Notes: generated by a model from the letters alone, not told the origin. Numbered from the stretch's first letter, positions 24,521 through 34,250 are shown. The stretch is 64,000 nt of DNA from CAXXOK01 sp964640955 (GCA_964640955.1 CAZXJI010000001.1:62001-126000), one strand, 5' to 3'. Program-made: numbers and translations.

Positions 24521-26266
24521 TCAGCTCGTTTCCGCCAGCAGGCGCGCAACCAGCCGCTCGGCGTATTCCCGGGCGAACTGCGCGTTCTCGGCCAGCTCCG
24601 CCTGCGGCCGGGGCTGGTCTCCCATCAGCGCCACGAACTGGCTCACCTTCAGGCCCAGCGCGTCCTGTATGTCCCGGTCGCTTCCGTCCTGGGAAACCAG
24701 ATAGTAGCACAGAATCGAATCCGTCTGCCCCATGCGGTGGGCGCGGTCCTCCGCCTGGCTGTGCACGGCGGGCGACCAATCCAGCTCCCCGAACACCACG
24801 CAGCTGGCGCGCTGCAGGTTGAGCCCGGCCGCCGCGCGAAGCGACACGCAGCACAGGTCGGTGCGCCCGGCCATGAAGCGCTCCACCGACTGCTCCTTCT
24901 GGGCGGCGGTCTCCCGCCCGGTGATGAAGGCCGGTGAGAACGCGCGCAGTTCCCGGCGGTAAAAATCCATCACCTGATGGTGGTGGGCGAACAAAAGCAC
25001 CTTTTCCCCGCCGTCCAGCAGCGCCCGCACGAACTGCACCACGTAGGGCGCCTTGGCCATCCCCGTGGCCTGCCGCTCGCCCTGCTCCACCTCCATGGAG
25101 AGCAGCGCCCGCTGCGAGGCGGAAAGCGTACCGTCGTGCTTGAGCTGCGAAAGCTTCTCGGACACGGGCAGCATGAGCTTGCGGTAGAGGGCGTCGTCGC
25201 TGTCCACGGTGGTGACCAACCGCCGCTTGGGCGGCAGGTCGCTTAGCACGTCCTGCTTGGTACGGCGCAGCAGGATACCCTCGTTTCGCAGGTATTCGCC
25301 CAGCACCTCCGGCTTGGCGACGATCTGGTTGCCGTAGCCGTAGCACCATTCCCGCGTGAAGCTTTCGTAATCCCCCAGAAAATGAAAATCGAGGGTATTG
25401 ACCACGTTCCAGATCTCCGCACCACGGTTGTAGATGGGCGTGCCGCTCAGGCCCACCACCCGCTCGGCCCCCTCGGCCAGAAGGCTCGCGGCGGAGTACT
25501 TTTCGGTGCCGCTGTGGCGCAGCTCCTGTATCTCGTCGAAAATCACGTAGCGGAAGCTGAGCTCCGGCAGCGTTTCCTTCCAGCCGCGCAAAAGCAGGTA
25601 GTGCATCAGGTAGATGTCCGCGTCGGGCAGGGCGTAGGGCGTAAGCCCCTTGACGATGTGCACCGTGGGCAACTGCCCGTCCTTCAGGCGGACGAAGCGC
25701 AGAATTTCGCTTTGCCAGTTGCGCATCAGGTGCGCGGGCGCGATGATCAGCGCCGGGTAGGCGTCCAGCTGCGCCAGCATCGCCAGCGCCTGCACGGTTT
25801 TGCCCAGGCCCATCTCGTCAGCCAGCAGGCAGCGGTCGGTGCGCAAAAGAAACGCGAGCCCCTCCTGCTGGAAAGGGGTCAACTGCCCCGTGAATACCCG
25901 CGGGGACGGGGACGCGCGCCCGGGCGCACGCAGGGCGGCCTCCCGGTCGCGCACGTACTGGCGAGCCTGATAGAGCGCCTCCTGCCAGCGTTCCTCGTCC
26001 TGCGGGCGCACGGTCAGGGGGTAGCGCATCATCAGCCAGTTCAGGTCGCCGATGATGCGCCGGTGCGCGGTAAAGCGCGCCTCGCCCCGGCGGCCGGTGG
26101 CCGTGCCGGGGAACAGGCGCTTGCAGAACTCCGTTACGCTGGGATCGGCTTTTACCACCCAGCAGTTGCGGCGGTGGTTGTAGCTGAGCGTGCCGTAGGT
26201 GCGCGCGGAAGGCGAGCGCGTCGCGTCCAGACCGAGGAAAAGGGGCAGGCCGCCCGGTTCGCTCAC
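24521..26266 (-). CDS. SNF2-family DEAD/DEAH-box helicase
   Basis: A 581-residue DNA translocase. The N-terminal 125 residues are a family-specific region. SF2 motifs follow: ADEMGLGKTVQAL (Walker A, about 149-161), IIAPAHLMRNW (Ia), FDEIQELRHS (DEIQ in place of DEAH, about 243-252), GLSGTPIYN (III), and at the C-terminus SLRAAAGLNLQ and QAEDRAHRMGQ (V, VI). The GTG start at 26266 overlaps the nuclease stop (GTGA), with a GGGGGG-TGA ribosome region; frames further upstream only shadow the nuclease gene. Coupled translation implies a nuclease-translocase unit. Short SNF2 proteins like this occur in phages and chromosomes. Confidence 0.9.
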   Translation of the reverse strand: MSEPGGLPLFLGLDATRSPSARTYGTLSYNHRRNCWVVKADPSVTEFCKRLFPGTATGRRGEARFTAHRRIIGDLNWLMMRYPLTVRPQDEERWQEALYQARQYVRDREAALRAPGRASPSPRVFTGQLTPFQQEGLAFLLRTDRCLLADEMGLGKTVQALAMLAQLDAYPALIIAPAHLMRNWQSEILRFVRLKDGQLPTVHIVKGLTPYALPDADIYLMHYLLLRGWKETLPELSFRYVIFDEIQELRHSGTEKYSAASLLAEGAERVVGLSGTPIYNRGAEIWNVVNTLDFHFLGDYESFTREWCYGYGNQIVAKPEVLGEYLRNEGILLRRTKQDVLSDLPPKRRLVTTVDSDDALYRKLMLPVSEKLSQLKHDGTLSASQRALLSMEVEQGERQATGMAKAPYVVQFVRALLDGGEKVLLFAHHHQVMDFYRRELRAFSPAFITGRETAAQKEQSVERFMAGRTDLCCVSLRAAAGLNLQRASCVVFGELDWSPAVHSQAEDRAHRMGQTDSILCYYLVSQDGSDRDIQDALGLKVSQFVALMGDQPRPQAELAENAQFAREYAERLVARLLAETS

Positions 26267-26625
26267 GGCAGGCTCACCCCCCACAGCTGGGACAGCGAAA
26301 CCGCCCGCACCGGCTTGCCGTTGAGCCGTTCGGGCAGGGTTACGCTCTGCCAGCTCAGCACGATCAGGCTTCGCACGCATTCGCTCTGCGCATAGCGCGC
26401 AAGCTGACGGGTCAGCTCCGCCGGCCTGGGTTTGCCTTTTTTGATTTCGACGCCCACGTCGCCGACCAGATAATCGATCCGGCAGCCGCCGGCGATACGC
26501 GCCTCGTGGCGGTAGGCGAAGCCGCACTCGGTCAGGCGGTTTGCCACCAGACGGTGTAGATCCGCCTCGTAAAGCGCGAAGGGCGGCCGCATCGCGCACA
26601 GCGCCTCCAACACGGGCTCCGCCAC
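26263..26625 (-). CDS. Small PD-(D/E)XK (RecB-like) nuclease
   Basis: A 120-residue protein with a compact nuclease core: Glu41 in an alpha/beta opening, Asp51 in CRIDYLVGD, E60-I-K62 (VEIKKG) and Q74-x3-Y78 (RQLARYAQ). This is the D-(x8)-ExK-QxxxY pattern of RecB-type nucleases. The VRR-NUC family is a close alternative. GTG at 26625 has GGGAGG 7 nt upstream. The stop overlaps the SNF2 helicase GTG by 4 nt. Nuclease plus SNF2 pairs are seen in Firmicutes prophages, so it could be a domesticated phage module. No substrate is known. Confidence 0.7.
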   Translation of the reverse strand: MAEPVLEALCAMRPPFALYEADLHRLVANRLTECGFAYRHEARIAGGCRIDYLVGDVGVEIKKGKPRPAELTRQLARYAQSECVRSLIVLSWQSVTLPERLNGKPVRAVSLSQLWGVSLP

Positions 26626-26657
26626 GTTGCCGCCTCCCTTCGGTCGGTAGATTCAGC

Positions 26658-26945
26658 TTAATCCAGCGTAATGCGCTTGTGTTCGCGGCTCTCCCGATAG
26701 AGCACGAAGCGCCGTCCGATGCACTGCACCGTTTCGGCGTGCGTGCGCCCGGCAAGCTGATCGGCCGCCTCCCGGGCGGACAGCTCGCAGCCGTTCTGCA
26801 CCGCGCACTTGATCAGCTCCCGGGCCTCCAGCGCGTCGTACGCTTCCTTGACGGTCGCGTCGGTCACGCCTTCCTTGCCCACGTAGAGAATGGTTTCCAG
26901 CGTATTGGCCATCGCGCGCAGTTTGGCGCGTTGTTTGCTCGTCAT
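26658..26945 (-). CDS. yhbY: YhbY family RNA-binding protein
   Basis: A 95-residue single CRM-domain protein that binds pre-50S ribosomal subunits. Typical features are the N-terminal TSKQRAKLRAMANTLETILYVGKEGVTD, the LEARELIKC helix and the late RRFVLYRESREHKRI strand. It follows obgE by 15 nt, the usual ribosome-assembly pairing in Firmicutes. Confidence 0.93.
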   Translation of the reverse strand: MTSKQRAKLRAMANTLETILYVGKEGVTDATVKEAYDALEARELIKCAVQNGCELSAREAADQLAGRTHAETVQCIGRRFVLYRESREHKRITLD

Positions 26946-26960
26946 CCCGGTTCCCTCCGA

Positions 26961-28226
26961 TCAGTCGATAAAGTCGAATTCCATATCCCCGATGCGCACG
27001 GTACTGCCTTCGCCCGCGCCCGCCTCGCGCAGGGCGTCGATCACCCCGCGGTCGCGAAGCGTGCGGTGGAACCAGTTGAGGCTTTCCTCGTCGTCGAAGT
27101 TCACGCTGTCGATAATCCGCTGCATCGCGCGGCCTTCCACCACGAAGGTCGCGCCGTCGCGGCCCACGGTAAAGGGCGCCTGCGGTATTTCCGGCGCCGG
27201 CGCCGCCTCGGTAAACACCGTGGGCGGAGGCAGCTCCTTCATTTCCTTCACCGTTTCCGAAAGCAGGGCGTCAAAGCCGTTAAGCGTCGCCGCGCTGACC
27301 GCGAACGCCTTGTAACCCATGGCCGTGAACGCCTCAACGAGCCGTTCCTTCTCGCCCTCGTCGGCGATCAGGTCACATTTGTTGAGCACCACGATCTGCG
27401 GCTTTTGCGTGCCTTCGCCGTAGGCGTCCAGCTCCCGGTTGATGACGGCGAAATCGTCGAGCGGGTCGCGGCCCTCGCTGCCGGAAGCGTCCACCACGTG
27501 CCACAGGAGGCGCGTGCGCTCCACGTGCCGGAGAAAATCGTGCCCGAGGCCCACGCCTTCGCTGGCGCCCTCCACCAGGCCGGGGATATCCGCCAGGGCG
27601 AAATCCGTATCGAAGCGCTTGACGATCCCCAGGTTCGGCGCGAGGGTGGTAAAGTGGTAATTGGCGATCTTGGGTTTTGCGGCGGTCAGCGCCGCGAGGA
27701 TGGTGCTCTTGCCCACGTTGGGAAAGCCCACCAGCCCCACGTCCGCGATGGTTTTCAGCTCCAGCCGGAACACGGCCGCCTCCGGCTTGATGCCGGGCTT
27801 GGCGAAGTTGGGGGCCTGCCGCGTGGGCGTGGCGAAGCGCGCGTTGCCGTGGCCGCCGCGCCCGCCGGTGAGCAGCACCCTGCGCTGGCCCGCCTCGTGC
27901 ATGTCCGCGGCCACAGCGCCGTCCGCCTCGCGGAGGAACACGGTGCCGACCGGCACCTTGATGATCAGGTCTTCGCCGTTTTTGCCGTGGCAGCGGTTGG
28001 CGCTGCCATCCTCGCCGTTTTCGGCAAAGTACTTGCTGACGAAACGAAAATCCAGCAGCGTGTGCATGTTGGGGTCGGCCAGCAGCACCACGTCGCCGCC
28101 GTCTCCCCCGTCGCCGCCGTCCGGGCCGCCGTTTTGCACGAATTTCTCGCGATGGAAGGATACGCATCCGTTCCCGCCGTTGCCCGCCTTGGCGGTGATC
28201 CGCACGCGATCCACAAATGACGCCAT
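26961..28226 (-). CDS. obgE: GTPase ObgE/CgtA
   Basis: An essential GTPase acting in 50S ribosome assembly. The 421-residue protein has the glycine-rich Obg fold (about 1-158; VKAGNGGNGCVSFHREKF and GGDGGDGGDVVLLAD), the G domain with GFPNVGKSTILAAL (G1), TTLAPNLG (G2), DIPGLVEGAS (G3) and NKCDL (G4), and a C-terminal OCT domain of about 80 residues. The ATG at 28226 follows a GGAGGA site. In most Firmicutes rplU-ysxB-rpmA precede obgE; here nth and folT do. Confidence 0.97.
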   Translation of the reverse strand: MASFVDRVRITAKAGNGGNGCVSFHREKFVQNGGPDGGDGGDGGDVVLLADPNMHTLLDFRFVSKYFAENGEDGSANRCHGKNGEDLIIKVPVGTVFLREADGAVAADMHEAGQRRVLLTGGRGGHGNARFATPTRQAPNFAKPGIKPEAAVFRLELKTIADVGLVGFPNVGKSTILAALTAAKPKIANYHFTTLAPNLGIVKRFDTDFALADIPGLVEGASEGVGLGHDFLRHVERTRLLWHVVDASGSEGRDPLDDFAVINRELDAYGEGTQKPQIVVLNKCDLIADEGEKERLVEAFTAMGYKAFAVSAATLNGFDALLSETVKEMKELPPPTVFTEAAPAPEIPQAPFTVGRDGATFVVEGRAMQRIIDSVNFDDEESLNWFHRTLRDRGVIDALREAGAGEGSTVRIGDMEFDFID

Positions 28227-28253
28227 AGGTTCCTCCTCCGCCCGCCGGGCTCC

Positions 28254-28922
28254 TCAGCCCTTCGGGGTCTCCTTCGCCGCCGTCGGCGGCTCCTTTTTCG
28301 GGTTTATGTACCGGCAGTCCGCAAGCAGCGCGCACGCGGCGCAATCCGGCTTGCGGGCATGGCAGACGCGCCGCCCGTGGAAAATCAGCCAATGGTGCGC
28401 GTCGATCCAGTCTTTTTTGGGGATCACGCGCATCAGCTGGCGCTCGGTCTCCTCCACGTTTTTCGCCTGCGCGAGCCCCAACCGGTTGCCGACGCGGAAC
28501 ACGTGCGTGTCCACCGCGATGGTCGGCACGCCGAACGCGTTGGCGAGCACGACGTTGGCGGTTTTGCGCCCCACGCCCGGCAATGCCGTCAGTGCTTCCA
28601 TCGTTCCCGGCACCTCGCCCCCGTGCCGAAGCATGATGAGCCGGCAGGCTTCCACGATATGGGTCGCCTTGCTCTTGAACCCGCAGCTTTTGACGATCGG
28701 GTAAACGTCCTCCACCCGCGCGGCGGCCAGCGCCGCCACCGTGGGGTAACGCTCAAACAGGATCGGCGTAACCTTGTTCACCTGCACGTCGGTGCTCTGC
28801 GCCGAAAGCATCACGGCGACCAGCGACTGGTAGGGATTCACAAAGTGCAGTTCGGGCCTGGGGTGGGGGTACAGTTCGCTTAACGTTTTCAGAATCCTTT
28901 TTTGCCGGGCGGTGCTGGGCAT
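28254..28922 (-). CDS. nth: Endonuclease III
   Basis: A bifunctional DNA glycosylase/AP lyase removing oxidised pyrimidines. The 222-residue protein has the helix-hairpin-helix LPGVGRKTANVVLAN with the catalytic Lys (in GVGRK), the catalytic Asp of AVDTHVFRVGNRL, and four Cys ligands for a [4Fe-4S] cluster in VCHARKPDCAACALLADC. It sits between folT and obgE, 15 and 27 nt from them, in one operon. Confidence 0.96.
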   Translation of the reverse strand: MPSTARQKRILKTLSELYPHPRPELHFVNPYQSLVAVMLSAQSTDVQVNKVTPILFERYPTVAALAAARVEDVYPIVKSCGFKSKATHIVEACRLIMLRHGGEVPGTMEALTALPGVGRKTANVVLANAFGVPTIAVDTHVFRVGNRLGLAQAKNVEETERQLMRVIPKKDWIDAHHWLIFHGRRVCHARKPDCAACALLADCRYINPKKEPPTAAKETPKG

Positions 28923-28937
28923 GGCGGGCGACCTTTC

Positions 28938-29537
28938 TTACGGTTGATTTTCCTGGGTCTTCGGGTGCCTCGCGGCGGTCAGCGTCTCCGGCAGAAGCGC
29001 CCTGGGCAGGCGGTTGAGCCCCGCGCAGGTCAGGGTGATGACGATCGTAAACACCGGAATCTCCGCCAGGTTGAAGGGCAGGCGGCCGACGAGGATAATC
29101 CAGTAGCTTTTGGAAATGAAGAAGGTCAGCCAGTAGGAATTCAGGAAGATATACGCGACCGCCGCCAGCGACGCCGCCAGGAAGGCGCGCCCTCCCAATT
29201 CAACGTAGCGGCTGCGCACCGCGCGCGTAAGCCAGCCCTGGTAGCGGGGGCACATCATCCAGCCGTAGAGGAAGCCCACGACCAGCGCGGTGACCGTGAA
29301 GCCCGGAAAATACGCGCCGGTGCCGAAGATGATCGTGCCCAGCACGTCCCCCAGCCCCGCGACGATCATTCCGCCCACGGGCCCCAGCAGGTATCCTGCC
29401 ACGGCAATGGGCAGGAACCCCAGATTCATCTGCTTTTCCACGAAAGCGATCTGCACCAGGTTCCCCAGCACGATCTGCAGAGCGATCAGCACACCCGTGT
29501 AGGACATCCAAAGGGCCGAGAAACGCACTTTTTTCAT
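28938..29537 (-). CDS. folT: Folate-family ECF transporter S component
   Basis: A 199-residue membrane protein with six hydrophobic segments, the substrate-binding subunit of an energy-coupling-factor vitamin transporter. The folate-type signature is present: FLPIAVAGYLLGPVGG, GLGDVLGTIIFGTGAYFPGF and LNSYWLTFFISKSYW. It needs the shared EcfA/EcfT ATPase and T subunits, which are not in this window. ATG at 29537 is preceded by GAGGAGG. The leader from its promoter is only about 40 nt, too short for a tetrahydrofolate riboswitch. Confidence 0.78.
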   Translation of the reverse strand: MKKVRFSALWMSYTGVLIALQIVLGNLVQIAFVEKQMNLGFLPIAVAGYLLGPVGGMIVAGLGDVLGTIIFGTGAYFPGFTVTALVVGFLYGWMMCPRYQGWLTRAVRSRYVELGGRAFLAASLAAVAYIFLNSYWLTFFISKSYWIILVGRLPFNLAEIPVFTIVITLTCAGLNRLPRALLPETLTAARHPKTQENQP

Positions 29538-29579
29538 GTACGCCGCCTCCTCATCCGAATGATTCCGATAATCGAGCCT

Positions 29580-29608
29580 ATTGTACAGGAAATCGCCTGC
29601 GGATGCAA
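29580..29608 (-). promoter_or_regulatory. Promoter of the folT-to-zinc-ribbon operon
   Basis: On the minus strand TTGCAT, a 17-bp spacer, then TACAAT, just after the pgi terminator. Likely serves folT, nth, obgE, yhbY, the nuclease, the helicase and the zinc-ribbon gene. Confidence 0.6.
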
Positions 29609-29624
29609 GCGCCGCGAAGGCGCG

Positions 29625-29661
29625 TAAAAGGCGCGGGCGTTTCAGGCTCGCCCGCGCCTTT
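29625..29661 (-). terminator. Terminator of pgi
   Basis: A 13-bp perfect stem (29627-29639 with 29649-29661) has a 9-nt loop and ends in a short T-run on the minus strand. Confidence 0.85.
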
Positions 29662-29677
29662 GGATGGATGCCTTTCG

Positions 29678-31093
29678 CTACAGCCGGTACCTTTTCAGCA
29701 GTTCCGGGCGGCCTTTCATTTCCTCGGCCTTTTTCAGGTACTTCTCGCTTTTGTTGCCCAGCACCGCGTAGCTGGCCAGCTTGCTGCCCTCCACGCCCGG
29801 CTGGTTGAACGCGTCCACGTCGAGCAGCTCGCCCGCGTAAGCGGTCGCCATCTCAAAGAAGCAGATCAATTGCCCCAGCGTGTAGGCGTTCACTTCCGGC
29901 AGCGTAATCACCTGGCTCATGCGGCCCGCGCGGTACAGCGCGTACTCGGTGCCCTTGAGCTCCGCGCCGATCAGCTGGTTGAGCGTCTTGCCGCTTAAGA
30001 AATGCACGTCCGGAAAATCCTCGCAGCCGTCGGCGATGATGACTTCGCTGCGGTATTTTTCGACCTTCAGGAAGGTGATTGTCTTGTCGTAGGGCCCTTC
30101 GGAGTACAGCTGCAGCTGGCTGTGCTGGTCGGTCACGCCCAGCGCCTTGGTGGGCGTCTGGCCGCAGTTGACGGCCATGCCCTTGCGGGTCACGTTCTTG
30201 CCCAGGCTCTCGGCCCAAAGCTGGCAGAACCAATCCGCCATGTACTTGAGGCTGTCGGCATAGGGCATGACGACCTGCACGTTTTCGTGCCTGTCCTCCA
30301 GGGCGATGTACTGCAGCGCGGCTTCCAGCAGCGCGGGGTTCTTCCACACGTCGCCGGTCTTGCAGCGCTTGTCCATCGCGGCCGCGCCTTCCAGCATCGC
30401 GCGGATGTCGATGCCGCACACCGCGGCGGGCAAAAGCCCCACCGGCGAAAGCTCGCTGAAGCGGCCGCCCACTCCGTCCGGAATAAAGAACGTCTCGAAG
30501 CCTTCCGCTTTGGCCAGCTTGATCAGGTTGCCCTTTTCATGGTCGGTCGTGGCGATGATGTGCTTTTGCCAGCCGTCGCCGACTTCCTTTTTGAGCAGCT
30601 CGGAAACGATCAGGTACTGGCTCATGGTTTCGGCCGTCGCGCCGCTCTTGGTGATGACGTTAAAGCAGGTGCGCTTCACGTCGATCACGTCCAGAAGCGA
30701 TGCCATGCGCTCCGGATCCACGTTGTCCTCCACGTAGAACTTGGGACCGTTCCGTTTTTCGGCGGGCAGGTCGTTCCAGCGCTGGTGGTTGAGCGCCTGC
30801 TGCACGGCGATGGGGCCCAGGGCGCTGCCGCCGATGCCCAGCACCACGAACGCGTCAAACTGCGCCCGTACGCTTTGGGCGACTTTTTCTATTTTGGCTA
30901 CGATATCCTCCTGATTATAGGGCAGTTCCATCCAGCCCAGCCAGCCCGTACCGCGGTTTTTCTCCACAGCGGCCTGCGCGGCCGCGGTGGCATCCGCCAT
31001 GGCGTCCACCTCGCCGGGGTCGATGCCGTACTGAAAGCCCACGATATCGCTCATCATATGGTTTACGTCCAGCTCGATCGGTCGCTTATCCAT
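29678..31093 (-). CDS. pgi: Glucose-6-phosphate isomerase
   Basis: It interconverts glucose 6-phosphate and fructose 6-phosphate. The 471-residue protein has the SIS-type phosphate-binding segment VLGIGGSALGP, the catalytic-loop region KSGATAETMSQYL and the GVGGRFSELSPVGLLPAA motif of family members from Firmicutes. The C-terminal lysine segment (VEGSKLASYAVLGNKSE) is typical. It has its own promoter and terminator and is a single-gene unit. Confidence 0.97.
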   Translation of the reverse strand: MDKRPIELDVNHMMSDIVGFQYGIDPGEVDAMADATAAAQAAVEKNRGTGWLGWMELPYNQEDIVAKIEKVAQSVRAQFDAFVVLGIGGSALGPIAVQQALNHQRWNDLPAEKRNGPKFYVEDNVDPERMASLLDVIDVKRTCFNVITKSGATAETMSQYLIVSELLKKEVGDGWQKHIIATTDHEKGNLIKLAKAEGFETFFIPDGVGGRFSELSPVGLLPAAVCGIDIRAMLEGAAAMDKRCKTGDVWKNPALLEAALQYIALEDRHENVQVVMPYADSLKYMADWFCQLWAESLGKNVTRKGMAVNCGQTPTKALGVTDQHSQLQLYSEGPYDKTITFLKVEKYRSEVIIADGCEDFPDVHFLSGKTLNQLIGAELKGTEYALYRAGRMSQVITLPEVNAYTLGQLICFFEMATAYAGELLDVDAFNQPGVEGSKLASYAVLGNKSEKYLKKAEEMKGRPELLKRYRL

Positions 31094-31129
31094 GTAAAAC
31101 CCTCCATTCCTTTGCTAAGCCCTGTCTAA

Positions 31130-31157
31130 ATTATATCACAGTCCGCCTGCTTTGCAA
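31130..31157 (-). promoter_or_regulatory. Promoter of pgi
   Basis: On the minus strand TTGCAA, 16-bp spacer, TATAAT preceded by TGA (extended -10), the same design as at the traX-like gene. Confidence 0.75.
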
Positions 31158-31223
31158 ACATCGGCGCGGCTGAACGCGCAGTTTTCGCCAGTGGAACCGC
31201 GCAGGCGAAAACCGCTTCCCGCG

Positions 31224-31252
31224 TTGCGCCGGAGGACGAAACATGCTACAAT
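31224..31252 (+). promoter_or_regulatory. Promoter of the malic enzyme operon
   Basis: TTGCGC, a 17-bp spacer, then TACAAT, about 35 nt before the start codon. The -35 matches consensus only in part. Confidence 0.55.
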
Positions 31253-31286
31253 GACCTCAATCTGCAGACGGGAGCGTGGCGCGGGT

Positions 31287-32467
<1,181 letters not shown>

Positions 32468-32471
<4 letters not shown>

Positions 32472-32839
32472 GCACGCAGGAGATCATCGACTATTGCCTT
32501 ACCAAGCCCGGCGCGTACACGGACACGCCTTTCGGGCCCGATCCCCTGTGCGCGCGCGTCGGCAAGCGAATCTTCGCGGAGATTGCCTTCAGCCGCCCGT
32601 GGATCACCCTCAAATGCGAACCGGTCTACGGCCTGGCGATGCGCCACGCGTATCCGGAGCATATCCGGCGCGGGTACCACTGCCCGCCGTCCCAGCACCC
32701 CTACAACAACACCGTTACGCTGGACGGCACCGTGCCGGATGAGACGCTTCGGGAAATGATCGACCACAGCTACCTTCGGGCGCTGAGCAGCCTCACCCGT
32801 GCGGAACGGGCCGCGGCGCTGGCGGGAACGAAGGAGTGA
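32468..32839 (+). CDS. MmcQ/YjbR family protein
   Basis: A 123-residue cytosolic protein of the MmcQ/YjbR fold (sometimes labelled DNA-binding; function unproven). Family signatures are YCLTKPGAYTDTPFGPDPLCARVG, WITLKCEP and the terminal LDGTVPDETLREMIDHSYLRALSSL. Its ATG lies within the malic enzyme stop (ATGA), so translation is coupled. It ends at a strong terminator. Confidence 0.9.
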
Positions 32840-32842
32840 CGG

Positions 32843-32879
32843 AAGCGGACCCCCGGCATTATGCCGGGGGTCCGCTTTT
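32843..32879. terminator. Bidirectional terminator between yjbR-like gene and mutY
   Basis: A near-perfect palindrome of 14-17 bp per arm (AAGCGGACCCCCGG with CCGGGGGTCCGCTT) is followed by TTTTCATTTTT on the plus strand. Its 3' edge abuts the mutY stop codon. Confidence 0.9.
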
Positions 32880-33973
32880 CATTTTTCCGGTTCGTCAAAG
32901 CTCTGCACTTCCAAAAGCTTTCGCGCCGTTTCCTTCGCGGCCTTCATGGCCGTAGGCAGCGGAAGCTTCGCAAGCGTCTCCGCATCCGCAGGTATCGCCT
33001 GCCGCTCGATCAGCCAGCGTTCGCCGGGCATGGCATCCAGTTCGAAACGGAACAGCTTCATCTTCCATACCCTGTGGGTGAACACGTGCGTCGCCTCTCC
33101 CGCGGGGCCGCGGCAGGTCGCCGCAAGGCCCTCCGCCTTAAGGAGCCGTTCAAGCACGGCCGGGTCGGTTTCACCCTCCGAAAGCCAGAACACGTACAAG
33201 CCGTGCAGCAGCCTCTCCTGCCGGCGAAACACGAGCACCTTCCCTTTGCAGGTCAGCAGGCACACCGCCACGTCCACCTCGCGGCCGGGTTGTTTTTTTT
33301 CGTGCACGGGCAGGCTTTCCGCGTCGCCTTCCCGGTACGCGTCGCAATCGGCGTTAACGGGGCAGTTGTCGCAGCGCGGCATGCGCGGTGAGCACAGCGT
33401 GGCGCCCAGTTCCATCAGCGCCTGGTTGAACGCGCCCGGGTCGTGCCGCGGAATCGCCGCCGTCACGCCTTGCCGGATCCGCTCCTGCACGTCGGGGCGG
33501 TCGATGCTCTCGCGCTCGCCCGCGAGGCGCGCAAACACCCGCTTTACGTTGCCGTCCACGGCGGGCCGCGGCTCTCCGTACGCGATGCTCGCAATCGCCC
33601 CGGCGGTGTACGCGCCGACGCCCGGCAGCCTCAAAAGCGCGTCGTAATCCGGCGGGAGGGTCCCGCCGTACGACTGCGTAAGGACCTTCGCCGCCTTTTG
33701 CAGGTTGCGGGCGCGGCTGTAGTAACCCAATCCCTCCCACAGCTTCAGCACTTCCTCCTCGGGCGCCGCGGCCAGCGCCGCAGCGTCGGGAAAGCGCAAA
33801 AGAAACCGACGGTAATAATCGACGACCGTCTCCACGCGCGTCTGCTGCAGCATGATTTCCGACACCCATATGGCGTATGGGTCGCGCGTTTCGCGCCAGG
33901 GCAGGTCGCGCCTGTTCAGCCGGTACCAGTCCAGCAGCCGGTCGCTCCATTTCGCGGGGTTTTGCAACGGCAT
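32879..33973 (-). CDS. mutY: A/G-specific adenine DNA glycosylase MutY
   Basis: It removes adenine mispaired with 8-oxoguanine. The 364-residue protein has the N-terminal RDLPWRETRDPYAIWVSEIMLQQTRVETVVDYY, the helix-hairpin-helix LPGVGAYTAGAIASIAYG, and Cys ligands of a [4Fe-4S] cluster in CSPRMPRCDNCPVNADC. A C-terminal NUDIX-like domain recognises 8-oxoG. Start ATG 33973 begins just before the conserved region; an in-frame ATG at 34033 adds 20 unconserved residues. Confidence 0.95.
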   Translation of the reverse strand: MPLQNPAKWSDRLLDWYRLNRRDLPWRETRDPYAIWVSEIMLQQTRVETVVDYYRRFLLRFPDAAALAAAPEEEVLKLWEGLGYYSRARNLQKAAKVLTQSYGGTLPPDYDALLRLPGVGAYTAGAIASIAYGEPRPAVDGNVKRVFARLAGERESIDRPDVQERIRQGVTAAIPRHDPGAFNQALMELGATLCSPRMPRCDNCPVNADCDAYREGDAESLPVHEKKQPGREVDVAVCLLTCKGKVLVFRRQERLLHGLYVFWLSEGETDPAVLERLLKAEGLAATCRGPAGEATHVFTHRVWKMKLFRFELDAMPGERWLIERQAIPADAETLAKLPLPTAMKAAKETARKLLEVQSFDEPEK

Positions 33974-34145
33974 CCCTCTCTTTCCGTAGGGATTGTACCA
34001 CAAATCCGGTCCGGCGGTACGTGGGGTTTGCAAAGAAAACCGGCGTTTTTTCGCGTATCGCGTAGATTTGTCGAGTATTACCGAGAAAACAACCGTTTCC
34101 CCGCGTCACCTGGCGTTCTCGGCGCATTTCGCGCCGTTGATGCTG

Positions 34146-34174
34146 TTGCTTTATACGGGAAAATGACGTACACT
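34146..34174 (+). promoter_or_regulatory. SigA promoter of groESL
   Basis: TTGCTT, a 17-bp spacer, then TACACT. The predicted start is near 34181, right beside the CIRCE operator. Confidence 0.75.
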
Positions 34175-34184
34175 AACAACGTTG

Positions 34185-34211
34185 TTAGCACTCGGTTATG
34201 GTGAGTGCTAA
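34185..34211 (+). promoter_or_regulatory. CIRCE operator (HrcA binding site)
   Basis: A perfect TTAGCACTC-N9-GAGTGCTAA inverted repeat, the HrcA heat-shock operator. It lies at the predicted transcription start, 39 nt before groES, so HrcA should repress groESL. hrcA itself is not in the window. Confidence 0.98.
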
Positions 34212-34250
34212 CAAAACCACAATATCATGACCAGATAGGGAGGAACACAC

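Noticed and set aside
26267..26755. An N-terminal extension of the SNF2 helicase frame
   Set aside because: The extra 163 residues are Arg-rich and are just the nuclease gene read in another frame; the GTG overlapping the nuclease stop has a good ribosome site.
29538..29620. A tetrahydrofolate riboswitch upstream of folT
   Set aside because: The promoter lies about 40 nt before the ATG, leaving no room for the roughly 100-nt aptamer, and the conserved riboswitch sequences are not seen.
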